This document shows, piece after piece, positions 10,302 to 17,148 of a stretch of 27,818 nucleotides of DNA; the first letter of the stretch is position 1, and each line of letters starts with the position of its first letter. Location: NCBI GenBank assembly GCA_946478865.1, contig CAMLDO010000027.1, positions 1 through 27,818 of the forward strand. The letters are read 5' to 3'. The translations under genes were made by a program, and so were the position numbers. This DNA comes from an uncultured Methylobacillus sp. (lineage in GTDB: Bacteria > Pseudomonadota > Gammaproteobacteria > Burkholderiales > Methylophilaceae). The notes beneath the pieces are model-generated. The model had not been told where the DNA came from. It made no database searches and was given only the letters and a program-made list of their open reading frames with translations.

Positions 10302-11168
10302 TCAGGCTAATTGCATTTTCTCGCGATTTTCCAACGCGTCCAGAGTGTTCTCCATGAGAGTGGCCACCGTCATTGGCCCGACACCGCCGGGGACCGGGGT
10401 AATCCATGCTGCACGTTCGCTGGCATGGTCGAACTGCACGTCACCGCAAATCTTGCCGGACTCCAGTCGGTTGATGCCGACGTCGATGACAATGGCGCCG
10501 GGCTTGATCCATTCGCCGGGAATGAATCCCGGCTTGCCGACAGCGACGACCAGCAGGTCAGCGGCTGCCACCAATTCTGAAAGGTTGCGGGTGAAGCGAT
10601 GGCAGGTCGTCACTGTGCAGCCCGCGAGCAGCAGTTCAAGCGACATGGGGCGGCCGACGATATTCGAAGCGCCGACAACGACGGCGTTCAAGCCTTTGAG
10701 GTCGATGTTCAGGGTCTGCAGCATGGTCATGACGCCGCGAGGAGTGCAGGGACGGAGCAGCGGCATGCGCAGCGCCAGGCGGCCCACGTTGTAAGGGTGG
10801 AACCCATCCACGTCCTTGAGCGGATCGATGCGTTCGATGACACGCTCGGCATTGATCTGGGAGGGCAGCGGCAACTGAACCAGAATGCCGTCCACAGAGA
10901 CATCCTGATTCAACTCGTCCACCAATTTGAGTAGTTCCGCCTCGGTGGTATCGCTCGGCAGGTTGTACGAGAGGGAGCGCATCCCGGCCTGCTCGCAGGA
11001 GCGACGTTTGTTGGCAACGTAAATCTGGGAGGCGGGGCTGTCGCCGACCAGAATGACCGCCAGCGCAGGAGCGCGCCTGCCCTCCTGGAGTCGCTGTTCG
11101 ATGCGTTGCTTGAGGGTGGCGAGAAGTTGTTCGGCGATGGATTTGCCGTTGATGAGTTGCGCTGCCAT
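10302..11168 (-). CDS. folD: bifunctional methylenetetrahydrofolate dehydrogenase/cyclohydrolase FolD
   Basis: FolD interconverts 5,10-methylene-, 5,10-methenyl- and 10-formyl-tetrahydrofolate in the cytosol, using NADP. The 288-residue product is full length. The substrate-site motif [13 protein letters not shown] includes Lys54, and [10 protein letters not shown] includes Gln98; both fall at the positions of the E. coli catalytic residues. [14 protein letters not shown] is the nucleotide-binding signature, and [15 protein letters not shown] lies near the C-terminus. The start has no strong Shine-Dalgarno. It is divergent from the tRNA-Pro unit and upstream of dksA. Confidence 0.97.
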   Translation of the reverse strand: MAAQLINGKSIAEQLLATLKQRIEQRLQEGRRAPALAVILVGDSPASQIYVANKRRSCEQAGMRSLSYNLPSDTTEAELLKLVDELNQDVSVDGILVQLPLPSQINAERVIERIDPLKDVDGFHPYNVGRLALRMPLLRPCTPRGVMTMLQTLNIDLKGLNAVVVGASNIVGRPMSLELLLAGCTVTTCHRFTRNLSELVAAADLLVVAVGKPGFIPGEWIKPGAIVIDVGINRLESGKICGDVQFDHASERAAWITPVPGGVGPMTVATLMENTLDALENREKMQLA

Positions 11169-11212
11169 GACAATTCTAGGTATACGGAATGTGCTTATTT
11201 TAACAGATTAAA

Positions 11213-11241
11213 TTGACCGGACGGCCCGTATTGCGTATAGT
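11213..11241 (+). promoter_or_regulatory. strong promoter for the tRNA-Pro/tRNA-Arg unit
   Basis: TTGACC (11213-11218) and TATAGT (11236-11241) are separated by exactly 17 bp. Predicted start near 11248 lies a few bases before the mature 5' end of tRNA-Pro. Both hexamers match the sigma70 consensus at five of six positions. Confidence 0.8.
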
Positions 11242-11251
11242 TGCAACCCCT

Positions 11252-11328
11252 CGGGGTGTAGCGTAGCCTGGTAGCGCGCCTGGTTTGGGACCAGGATGTC
11301 GGGAGTTCGAATCTCTCCACCCCGACCA
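11252..11328 (+). tRNA. tRNA-Pro (anticodon UGG)
   Basis: A complete 77-nt cloverleaf with CCA encoded. The acceptor arm is CGGGGTG/CACCCCG and the anticodon stem CCTGG/CCAGG closes loop TTTGGGA. The anticodon TGG is at 11286-11288. The T-loop GTTCGAATC is canonical. Confidence 0.97.
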
Positions 11329-11380
11329 CATTTCAAGTGGTCTTCTCAAGCAGTATTTGCGATTGCTTTCCACGCCCGAT

Positions 11381-11454
11381 GCGGCATTAGCTCAGCTGGA
11401 TAGAGCAACGGCCTTCTAAGCCGTAGGTCACACGTTCGAGTCGTGTATGCCGCG
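11381..11454 (+). tRNA. tRNA-Arg (anticodon UCU)
   Basis: Acceptor arm GCGGCAT pairs with ATGCCGC (11447-11453). The anticodon stem ACGGC/GCCGT closes loop CTTCTAA, with anticodon TCT at 11415-11417. The T arm is ACACG-TTCGAGT-CGTGT. The 3' CCA is not encoded, unlike the two neighbouring tRNA genes. It lies 52 bp after tRNA-Pro and is probably co-transcribed. Confidence 0.95.
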
Positions 11455-11482
11455 CTTTCAGCGAGAATAAATAAGAGTGATA

Positions 11483-11556
11483 TGGAGCGGGTGACGGGAA
11501 TCGAACCCGCGTATTTTGCTTGGGAAGCAAATGTTCTACCATTGAACTACACCCGC
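11483..11556 (-). tRNA. tRNA-Gly (anticodon CCC)
   Basis: The reverse complement folds as a glycine tRNA starting GCGGGTGTAG and ending CACCCGCTCCA, with CCA encoded. The anticodon stem TTTGC/GCAAA closes loop TTCCCAA, giving anticodon CCC (plus-strand 11522-11524). It lies convergent to the Pro/Arg unit, 28 bp from tRNA-Arg. Confidence 0.96.
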
Positions 11557-11621
11557 ATCGAAGAGGCAGGCTCCAGAAAAACCTCGAAGGTTTGCAATAC
11601 CGAAAACCCCTGTCGAGCCGC

Positions 11622-11627
11622 TATAAT
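11622..11627 (+). promoter_or_regulatory. candidate -10 element for the thiS operon
   Basis: A perfect TATAAT lies about 75 bp upstream of thiS. No convincing -35 hexamer is seen at 16-18 bp, and the TTGCAA at 11592-11597 is 24 bp away. Treat as a partial promoter call. Confidence 0.35.
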
Positions 11628-11703
11628 ACTCGGCTTGGGGCAGGAACTGCCAGGCGCATTTACAGCGCCGTCGATTTTACTTGAATTGATTGCTTGCACA
11701 CAA

Positions 11704-11910
11704 TTGATCCAGCTTACCATCAACGGCAATACCCGGACTTTCGAAGAAACTCAGTTTACCGTCGCCCAGCTGGTCAACCGCATGGGCCTGGAAGGCAAAC
11801 GTATTGCGATCGAGCGCAACGGCGAGATCGTGCCGCGGACGTCTTTTGCCGAAACACCGCTGGTTTCGGGCGACAAGCTGGAGATCGTGGGTGCGGTAGG
11901 CGGGGGTTAA
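11704..11910 (+). CDS. thiS: sulfur carrier protein ThiS
   Basis: ThiS is a ubiquitin-like carrier whose C-terminal glycine is converted to a thiocarboxylate that donates sulfur to thiazole formation by ThiG. The 68-residue product has the beta-grasp fold pattern, the [14 protein letters not shown] segment (32-45) and the essential C-terminal VGGG-type end (AVGGG). The frame is open far upstream through the antisense of tRNA-Gly, but homology sets the start at TTG 11704 (MIQLTING...). Another in-frame TTG at 11686 is possible. No good Shine-Dalgarno is visible. It sits 7 bp before thiG. Confidence 0.9.
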   Translation: MIQLTINGNTRTFEETQFTVAQLVNRMGLEGKRIAIERNGEIVPRTSFAETPLVSGDKLEIVGAVGGG

Positions 11911-11917
11911 GGAAAAC

Positions 11918-12697
11918 ATGGATACACTGAATATTGCCGGCAAGGCTTACACCTCCCGGCTGCTGGTTGGCACCGGTAAATACAAGGATTTCGCACAGAC
12001 GCGCGCGGCCCTGGATGCGAGCGGTGCCGAAATTGTCACGGTGGCGATCCGCCGCACCAATATCGGCCAGAACGCGGGTGAGCCTTCTCTGCTGGATTTC
12101 GTCCCGCCGGAGCAATTCACCTATCTGCCGAATACCGCCGGCTGCTATACGGCAGAGGATGCCGTGCGTACCTTGCGCCTCGCGCGCGAACTGCTGGACG
12201 GCCACAAGCTGGTCAAGCTGGAAGTGCTGGGCGATCCGCATACGCTTTATCCCAATGTCGTCGAAACCATCGCGGCTGCCAAGACGCTGGTCAAGGAAGG
12301 CTTCGACGTGATGGTCTATACTTCGGACGATCCCATCATCGCCAAGCAGCTGGAAGAAATCGGCTGCTGCGCCGTGATGCCGCTGGCGTCGCTGATCGGT
12401 TCCGGCATGGGTATCCTCAATCCATGGAACTTGCGGATCATTATAGATAATGCGAAAGTGCCGGTGCTGGTCGATGCCGGCGTAGGCACTGCCTCCGATG
12501 CGGCCATCGCGATGGAACTGGGATGCGAGGGCATTCTGATGAACACCGCGATTGCGGCCGCCCAGGATCCGGTGCTGATGGCATCGGCCATGAAGAAGGC
12601 GGTCGAAGCCGGGCGCGAAGCCTATCTTGCCGGCCGCATGCCGAAAAAACTTTACTCTGCATCACCAAGCTCGCCGACCACTGGTCTGATTTCCTGA
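11918..12697 (+). CDS. thiG: thiazole synthase ThiG
   Basis: ThiG condenses 1-deoxy-xylulose-5-phosphate, dehydroglycine/iminoacetate and ThiS-thiocarboxylate sulfur into the thiazole of thiamine. The 259-residue TIM-barrel product has LLVGTGKY (15-22), VTVAIRR, the catalytic-lysine motif LVKLEVLGD with Lys100, and the phosphate-binding [19 protein letters not shown] precedes the ATG. It forms an operon with thiS and continues 14 bp later into apaG. The usual betaproteobacterial follower, as I recall it, is trmB, which is absent here. Confidence 0.97.
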   Translation: MDTLNIAGKAYTSRLLVGTGKYKDFAQTRAALDASGAEIVTVAIRRTNIGQNAGEPSLLDFVPPEQFTYLPNTAGCYTAEDAVRTLRLARELLDGHKLVKLEVLGDPHTLYPNVVETIAAAKTLVKEGFDVMVYTSDDPIIAKQLEEIGCCAVMPLASLIGSGMGILNPWNLRIIIDNAKVPVLVDAGVGTASDAAIAMELGCEGILMNTAIAAAQDPVLMASAMKKAVEAGREAYLAGRMPKKLYSASPSSPTTGLIS

Positions 12698-12711
12698 AAG
12701 GTCCCGACTCG

Positions 12712-13095
12712 ATGACCACGCACAAACAGTATGAATTTTCCGTCTCGGTAGAAACAGCGTTTGTGCCGGACCAGTCCAGCGAAGAACAGAACCGCTATGT
12801 ATTCTCGTACACCATTACGATTACGAATACCGGTAGCGTCGGCGCACAACTGATCAGCCGTCACTGGGTCATCACAGACGCCAATCAGGAGATTCAGGAA
12901 GTGCGCGGGCTCGGTGTGGTTGGCGCGCAACCCTTGCTGCAGCCCGGAGAGCAATTCCAGTACACCAGTGGAACAGTGTTGCCGACACCGGTCGGCACCA
13001 TGCATGGCAGTTATCAGATCACTGCGGAAGACGGGACTCAGTTCGAGACGCCAATTCCTCCCTTCACCCTCTGCGTTCCACGCGTATTGCATTGA
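12712..13095 (+). CDS. apaG: ApaG-domain protein (Co2+/Mg2+ efflux-associated ApaG)
   Basis: This 127-residue protein matches the ApaG family, a fibronectin-III-like fold of poorly defined function linked in enterobacteria to apaH and ksgA. Typical features are the N-terminal YEFSVSVET strand, YTITITNTGSVGAQLISRHW, and RGLGVVGAQPLLQPGEQFQY. ATG 12712 is chosen over upstream in-frame codons because it starts at the family N-terminus and has AAAGG about 10 nt ahead. Its TGA overlaps the mltA ATG by one base, indicating translational coupling. Confidence 0.93.
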   Translation: MTTHKQYEFSVSVETAFVPDQSSEEQNRYVFSYTITITNTGSVGAQLISRHWVITDANQEIQEVRGLGVVGAQPLLQPGEQFQYTSGTVLPTPVGTMHGSYQITAEDGTQFETPIPPFTLCVPRVLH

Positions 13096-14381
13096 TGTTG
13101 TCTCGTCTTCGTATCGCCCTTCCTCTGGCGCTGCTGTTGGCTGGCTGTGCATCTACGGCCAGTAAGCCTGTAGTCCAGAGCCCACCGCCGGTCGCTCCTG
13201 TTGCAGCTAAACCGTGCAAGTGTGAGCCGGTGGAAACCTTGCCGCCGCTGCAAATCCCGGATGCAGAACGCTATGCCGCACCGCCTCCAGTGGCTGCAAA
13301 GCCTGTGGAACAGCCTAAAGCTCCTGAATACGAATTGCTGCGTCCGGCGGAGTGGTCGGATCTTTCGGGGCTGGACGACGATAACCTGACCGCTGCCTGG
13401 CCAGCGGTGATGCGCAGTTGCGGTGCGTTGAAGAGCCGCGATGCATGGCGCAATGCCTGTTCGGCTGCGAGCCAACTGACGAACCCTGACAAGTTCGCGA
13501 TCAAGCGTTTCCTGCTTGATTACTTTACGCCTTATCAGGCCAATACACAGGAAGGCGGTACAACCGGCCTGATCACCGGTTATTACCAGCCCGAGCTGAA
13601 CGGCAGCCACGAGCGTACCGACCGTTACCGTTACCCGCTGTACGCCAAGCCTGACGATCTCGTTACCGTCGATCTCGGCAGCATCTACCCGGAACTGGGC
13701 GGCCGCCGCCTGCGCGGCAAGCTGCATGGCAGCAAACTGATGCCGTACTACAGCCGGGGAGAAATCGACATCATCGATTCGCCGCTGGTCGGCAAAGAGC
13801 TATTGTGGGTCGACGATGTTGTGGATCTCTTTTTCCTGCAAATACAGGGGTCCGGCATCATCAAGCTGGAATCCGGCGAGAGCGTGCCTGTCGGCTATGC
13901 TGATCAGAATGGGCATCCCTACCAGTCCATCGGCCGTGTGTTGATCGACCGTGGCGAACTGACGGCAGACAAAGCCTCGATGCAAGGCATCAAGGATTGG
14001 GGCCGACGCAATCCGGACAAACTGCGCGAGTTGCTCAATACCAATCCCAGCTACGTATTCTTCCGCGAATTGCCGGGTGGGTTGCCAGGTCCATTGGGCG
14101 CACTTGGCGTTCCTATCGCCGCAGAGCGCAGCATCGCTATCGATCCCCGCTTCATTCCTCTCGGGGCGCCCGTGTTTCTTGATACCACTTATCCCAACAG
14201 TACCAAACCCATGCGCAGGCTGGTCGTCGCGCAGGATACCGGGGGCGCCATCAAGGGCCCGGTACGCGCGGATTTCTTCTGGGGGCCGGGCTTCGAGGCC
14301 GGGCGCCAAGCCGGCGGAATGAAGCAGCAGGGCAGAATGTGGGTGCTGATGCCCAAGGAGTGGCGTGCTGTTCAACCCTGA
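13095..14381 (+). CDS. mltA: membrane-bound lytic murein transglycosylase A (lipoprotein)
   Basis: MltA cleaves peptidoglycan glycan strands to 1,6-anhydro-muropeptides while anchored in the outer membrane. The 428-residue product starts with a lipoprotein signal ending in LLLAGC (Cys18 predicted lipidated) and a Pro/Val-rich linker. The MltA domain (TGYYQPEL and following) comes next, then the C-terminal 3D domain with AQDTGGAIKGPVRADFFWG, where Asp381 is the likely catalytic residue. ATG 13095 overlaps the apaG stop. No clear terminator follows. Confidence 0.95.
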   Translation: MLSRLRIALPLALLLAGCASTASKPVVQSPPPVAPVAAKPCKCEPVETLPPLQIPDAERYAAPPPVAAKPVEQPKAPEYELLRPAEWSDLSGLDDDNLTAAWPAVMRSCGALKSRDAWRNACSAASQLTNPDKFAIKRFLLDYFTPYQANTQEGGTTGLITGYYQPELNGSHERTDRYRYPLYAKPDDLVTVDLGSIYPELGGRRLRGKLHGSKLMPYYSRGEIDIIDSPLVGKELLWVDDVVDLFFLQIQGSGIIKLESGESVPVGYADQNGHPYQSIGRVLIDRGELTADKASMQGIKDWGRRNPDKLRELLNTNPSYVFFRELPGGLPGPLGALGVPIAAERSIAIDPRFIPLGAPVFLDTTYPNSTKPMRRLVVAQDTGGAIKGPVRADFFWGPGFEAGRQAGGMKQQGRMWVLMPKEWRAVQP

Positions 14382-14613
14382 TGAAAAGTAATTCCATAAT
14401 GTAAAAAAATGGTAATGTTGCGTCGATTTATGCCGTTATCTGGTAGTGCGGCTTGATGGTTTCGACGCGACGACGGGTCGAGATTTCAACAATTATTAAA
14501 AGCAACGGCCCCTTGTGCATTGGTATTGTGGAATAGGTTCGTCTTCACGAGCTCTTCTCGCGTGTCCAGTGATTGGAGGTCTTGCACTCTCGCATCGCGG
14601 TGGGGTGATGTAG
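14382..14613. other. 232-bp intergenic region before the TonB-receptor operon
   Basis: No gene or convincing intrinsic terminator is seen. A partial self-complementarity exists between TTGCGTCGA (around 14416) and TCGACGCGA (around 14461), which could fold a leader structure. I compared it with the c-di-GMP-I riboswitch consensus and found no match. It presumably holds the promoter of the downstream operon, but no sigma70 pair is convincing. Confidence 0.4.
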
Positions 14614-16602
14614 ATGAATGCTGGATGGAGTAATGCTGTCGGGAGGGGGGCGTGCGCACTTGCTGTCGCCCTGCTTCTGGCTTCCCGTGCCATGTCATCC
14701 AATGCGGCCGAGCCGGCGCCTCTGGCCGCCCCCCAACTGATCGACCTTCCCTTCGAGCAGCTTGTCATGCTTGAGGTTTCCAGTGCATCTCGCTATACCC
14801 AGAAAATCGGCGAAGCTCCTGCTGCGGCCGTCGTGGTTCATGCCGATGAAATACGTGCCTACGGTTATCGCACATTGGCTGATGTCCTGCGCAGCATGCC
14901 GGGCTTGTATGTGACCGATGATCATAGTTGGAGCTACATCGGCGTCCGCGGCTTCTCCCGTCCGGGCGATTACAACACTCGCGTGCTGTTGCTGGTCGAT
15001 GGCAATCGTGCCAACGACAACATCTACAACCAGGCCTATATCGGCAGCGAATTTCTGGTCGACATCGATATGATCGACCGGGTCGAGTTCGTTCCGGGCC
15101 CGGGAGCTTCCTCATACGGCGACAATGCCTTTTTTGGCGTCATCAATGTCATTACCAAATCTGCCTCATCGCTTCAAGGCGCGACCGTAAGCGCCGAGGC
15201 CGGAAGCCACGACAGCTACAAGACAGGGTTCCGTTACGGGCAGAAACTGGATAATGGTGCCGAGGTTGTGGCTGCCGTGACACATTACGATAGCCAGGGG
15301 CGCGACTGGTTTTTCCCGGAATATGGAGCAACGGCGCACAGTCTCGACGAGGAGCGCTATTCCAAGTTCTTTGCCAAGCTGCACTATCAGGAGTGGACGT
15401 TCGAAGGCGGCTACATGAAGCGGCCCAGGCATAACCCGGCCGCACCATACAGTTCAGTGTTCGGCGATGAGCGCATGGAAACGGTGGATACGCATGCCTT
15501 TGCAAATGCGGCCTACAACACGGCATTGTCGGAAACGCTGCAATTCTCGGGCAGCTTGTACTATGGTGCGTTCGATTACGACGGGATATACCCCTACCCG
15601 GGCGTGTTGAATATCGACCGCAGTCGCGGCAGGCGTGCAGGAGCGGAGTTGCGTCTGCTGAGCACCGCGCTGGATAGCCACAAGCTTATGGGCGGCATCG
15701 AATACCAGAAGGATTTGCGGCAATTGCAGCGCAATTATGACGAGTCGCCCTATCTGGATTACATCAACAGTGACCAGCGGCCCCACAAGTACGGCATTTT
15801 CCTGCAGGACGAGATCGTGCTGCGCGACGATCTCATGCTTAACGCAGGGGTCCGTTATGACTGGTACAGCCAGTTCGGCAGTACGACCAATCCACGCGTT
15901 GCCTTGATTTATCACCCCTCGCCCGGGAACGGCCTCAAGCTGATCTATGGCTCTGCCTACCGTGCGCCCAATGCCTACGAAATGTTTTACGGGGACGAGG
16001 CCGGCGAATATCGCCCCAACCCCGATTTGCGTCCGGAACGGATCAAAACCTACGAAGCCGTGCTGGAACACAGCTTTGCTTCCCGCTGGCATGGCACGAT
16101 GTCGCTGTTCCATTACGACGTGGAAAACCTGATCACCCAGGTCGAAGACAGTGGCACGTTAATGTTCATGAACGGGCGCAAGATGCACGCTTCAGGCATC
16201 GAGTTGAGCGCCGACCGGCAATGGGCGGGTGGCGCACGCCTGAAAGGCAATATCAGCTACCAGGAGACAAGGGACAAATGGGATGGCAGCCGTCCGATCA
16301 ATTCTCCTCGTCTCCTTGCCAAGCTGGGGTTGATCTGGCCGCTGCCATACTCCTGGCATGCTGGTGCAGAAGTGCAATATACCAGCGAGCGCCGCACGAC
16401 TTCCGGCGAGGCAGATGCTTATACCCTGGCCAATCTGACGCTGACGCGCAGTAATATCCTGAAGGGTCTCGATGTCTCCGTGAGCGCCTACAATCTTTTC
16501 GACAAGGAGTACGAGGATCCGGCGGATACAGGGGCATTCGTGCAAGACATCCTCAGGCAGGATGGCCGGACTTTCCGGCTGAAACTGGATTACAGATTCT
16601 AG
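14614..16602 (+). CDS. TonB-dependent receptor-like outer-membrane protein
   Basis: A 662-residue outer-membrane beta-barrel protein. The N-terminus has a signal peptide with hydrophobic core ACALAVALLLA and a likely cleavage after SNA near residue 31. The plug domain (about 55-175) contains EIRAYGYRTLADVLRSMPG, IGVRGFSRPGDYN, VLLLVDGNR and VEFVPGPGASSYGDNAFFGV. The barrel ends in an aromatic C-terminal signature (LKLDYRF). No classical TonB box is obvious; a LPFEQLVMLEV segment sits before the plug, as in receptors I have seen next to YfiR genes. The ligand is unknown. GGGGTGAT precedes the ATG, and yfiR follows after 6 bp. Confidence 0.92.
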   Translation: MNAGWSNAVGRGACALAVALLLASRAMSSNAAEPAPLAAPQLIDLPFEQLVMLEVSSASRYTQKIGEAPAAAVVVHADEIRAYGYRTLADVLRSMPGLYVTDDHSWSYIGVRGFSRPGDYNTRVLLLVDGNRANDNIYNQAYIGSEFLVDIDMIDRVEFVPGPGASSYGDNAFFGVINVITKSASSLQGATVSAEAGSHDSYKTGFRYGQKLDNGAEVVAAVTHYDSQGRDWFFPEYGATAHSLDEERYSKFFAKLHYQEWTFEGGYMKRPRHNPAAPYSSVFGDERMETVDTHAFANAAYNTALSETLQFSGSLYYGAFDYDGIYPYPGVLNIDRSRGRRAGAELRLLSTALDSHKLMGGIEYQKDLRQLQRNYDESPYLDYINSDQRPHKYGIFLQDEIVLRDDLMLNAGVRYDWYSQFGSTTNPRVALIYHPSPGNGLKLIYGSAYRAPNAYEMFYGDEAGEYRPNPDLRPERIKTYEAVLEHSFASRWHGTMSLFHYDVENLITQVEDSGTLMFMNGRKMHASGIELSADRQWAGGARLKGNISYQETRDKWDGSRPINSPRLLAKLGLIWPLPYSWHAGAEVQYTSERRTTSGEADAYTLANLTLTRSNILKGLDVSVSAYNLFDKEYEDPADTGAFVQDILRQDGRTFRLKLDYRF

Positions 16603-16608
16603 GCGAGC

Positions 16609-17148
16609 ATGATTCGCGCATTCCTGCTTCGCAGCCTGTTGTTCGCTTTTGGCAGCCTCGTGGCTGTTCATGCAACTGCGCAGACGCTGGCCCCGGTTGC
16701 CGAAAACGAGCTGAAAGCAGCCTATTTGTATAATTTCGCGATGTTCACGACATGGCCTGGCGAGCGGCCGGCGCAGGAGAGCGCGTTAAGTTTCTGCGTG
16801 TATGCCGACGATACGCAAACGGCTTCGATTTCTACCTTGCAGACGCGCCGAATCCGCGAGCGCAACATTCAGATACGCTCAGTGCTGACCCCCGAGGAAA
16901 CGGCTGGTTGTCACGTACTTTTCATCGGCGGCAAGGCGGGCGACGACGTCCTCCGCATGCTGGAAGCCGTGCGCGACAGCGCTACGCTGACAGTCACCGA
17001 TACGCTGGATGCGGTACGCAACTCGGCTGTGATCAGCATGGCGCTGGACAATGGCCGGCTTGCTTTTGATGTGAATCTGCAGAATGCGCGTCGCGCGCGA
17101 CTGGTACTGAGTTCCAAATTGCTTAAACTCGCGCGGAGCGCAAATTGA
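16609..17148 (+). CDS. YfiR family (DUF4154) periplasmic regulator
   Basis: A 179-residue secreted protein of the YfiR/DUF4154 family. In Pseudomonas aeruginosa YfiR represses the diguanylate cyclase YfiN from the periplasm. Seen here: a signal peptide ending AVHATAQ (about residue 25), the hallmark LKAAYLYNFAMFTTWP (35-50), IRERNIQIRSV, GCHVLFIG and the C-terminal LVLSSKLLKLA. Two cysteines, Cys63 and Cys101, match the spacing of one P. aeruginosa disulfide (Cys71-Cys110 as recalled). The second, stabilising pair is absent. It lies between the receptor gene and the c-di-GMP gene and overlaps the latter by 4 bp. Confidence 0.9.
   Translation: MIRAFLLRSLLFAFGSLVAVHATAQTLAPVAENELKAAYLYNFAMFTTWPGERPAQESALSFCVYADDTQTASISTLQTRRIRERNIQIRSVLTPEETAGCHVLFIGGKAGDDVLRMLEAVRDSATLTVTDTLDAVRNSAVISMALDNGRLAFDVNLQNARRARLVLSSKLLKLARSAN

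Noticed and set aside
11443..11703. N-terminal extension of thiS reading MERVTGIEPAYFAWEANV and onward
   Set aside because: This peptide is the antisense translation of tRNA-Gly, a well-known spurious product; ThiS proper starts at 11704.
11557..11703. TPP riboswitch before thiS
   Set aside because: No THI-box core (CUGAGA / ACCUGA-type segments) is found; only a small AT-rich hairpin near 11578-11593.
14382..14613. c-di-GMP riboswitch before the TonB-receptor operon
   Set aside because: The region lacks the conserved GEMM-I core and tetraloop receptor; only partial self-complementarity is seen.
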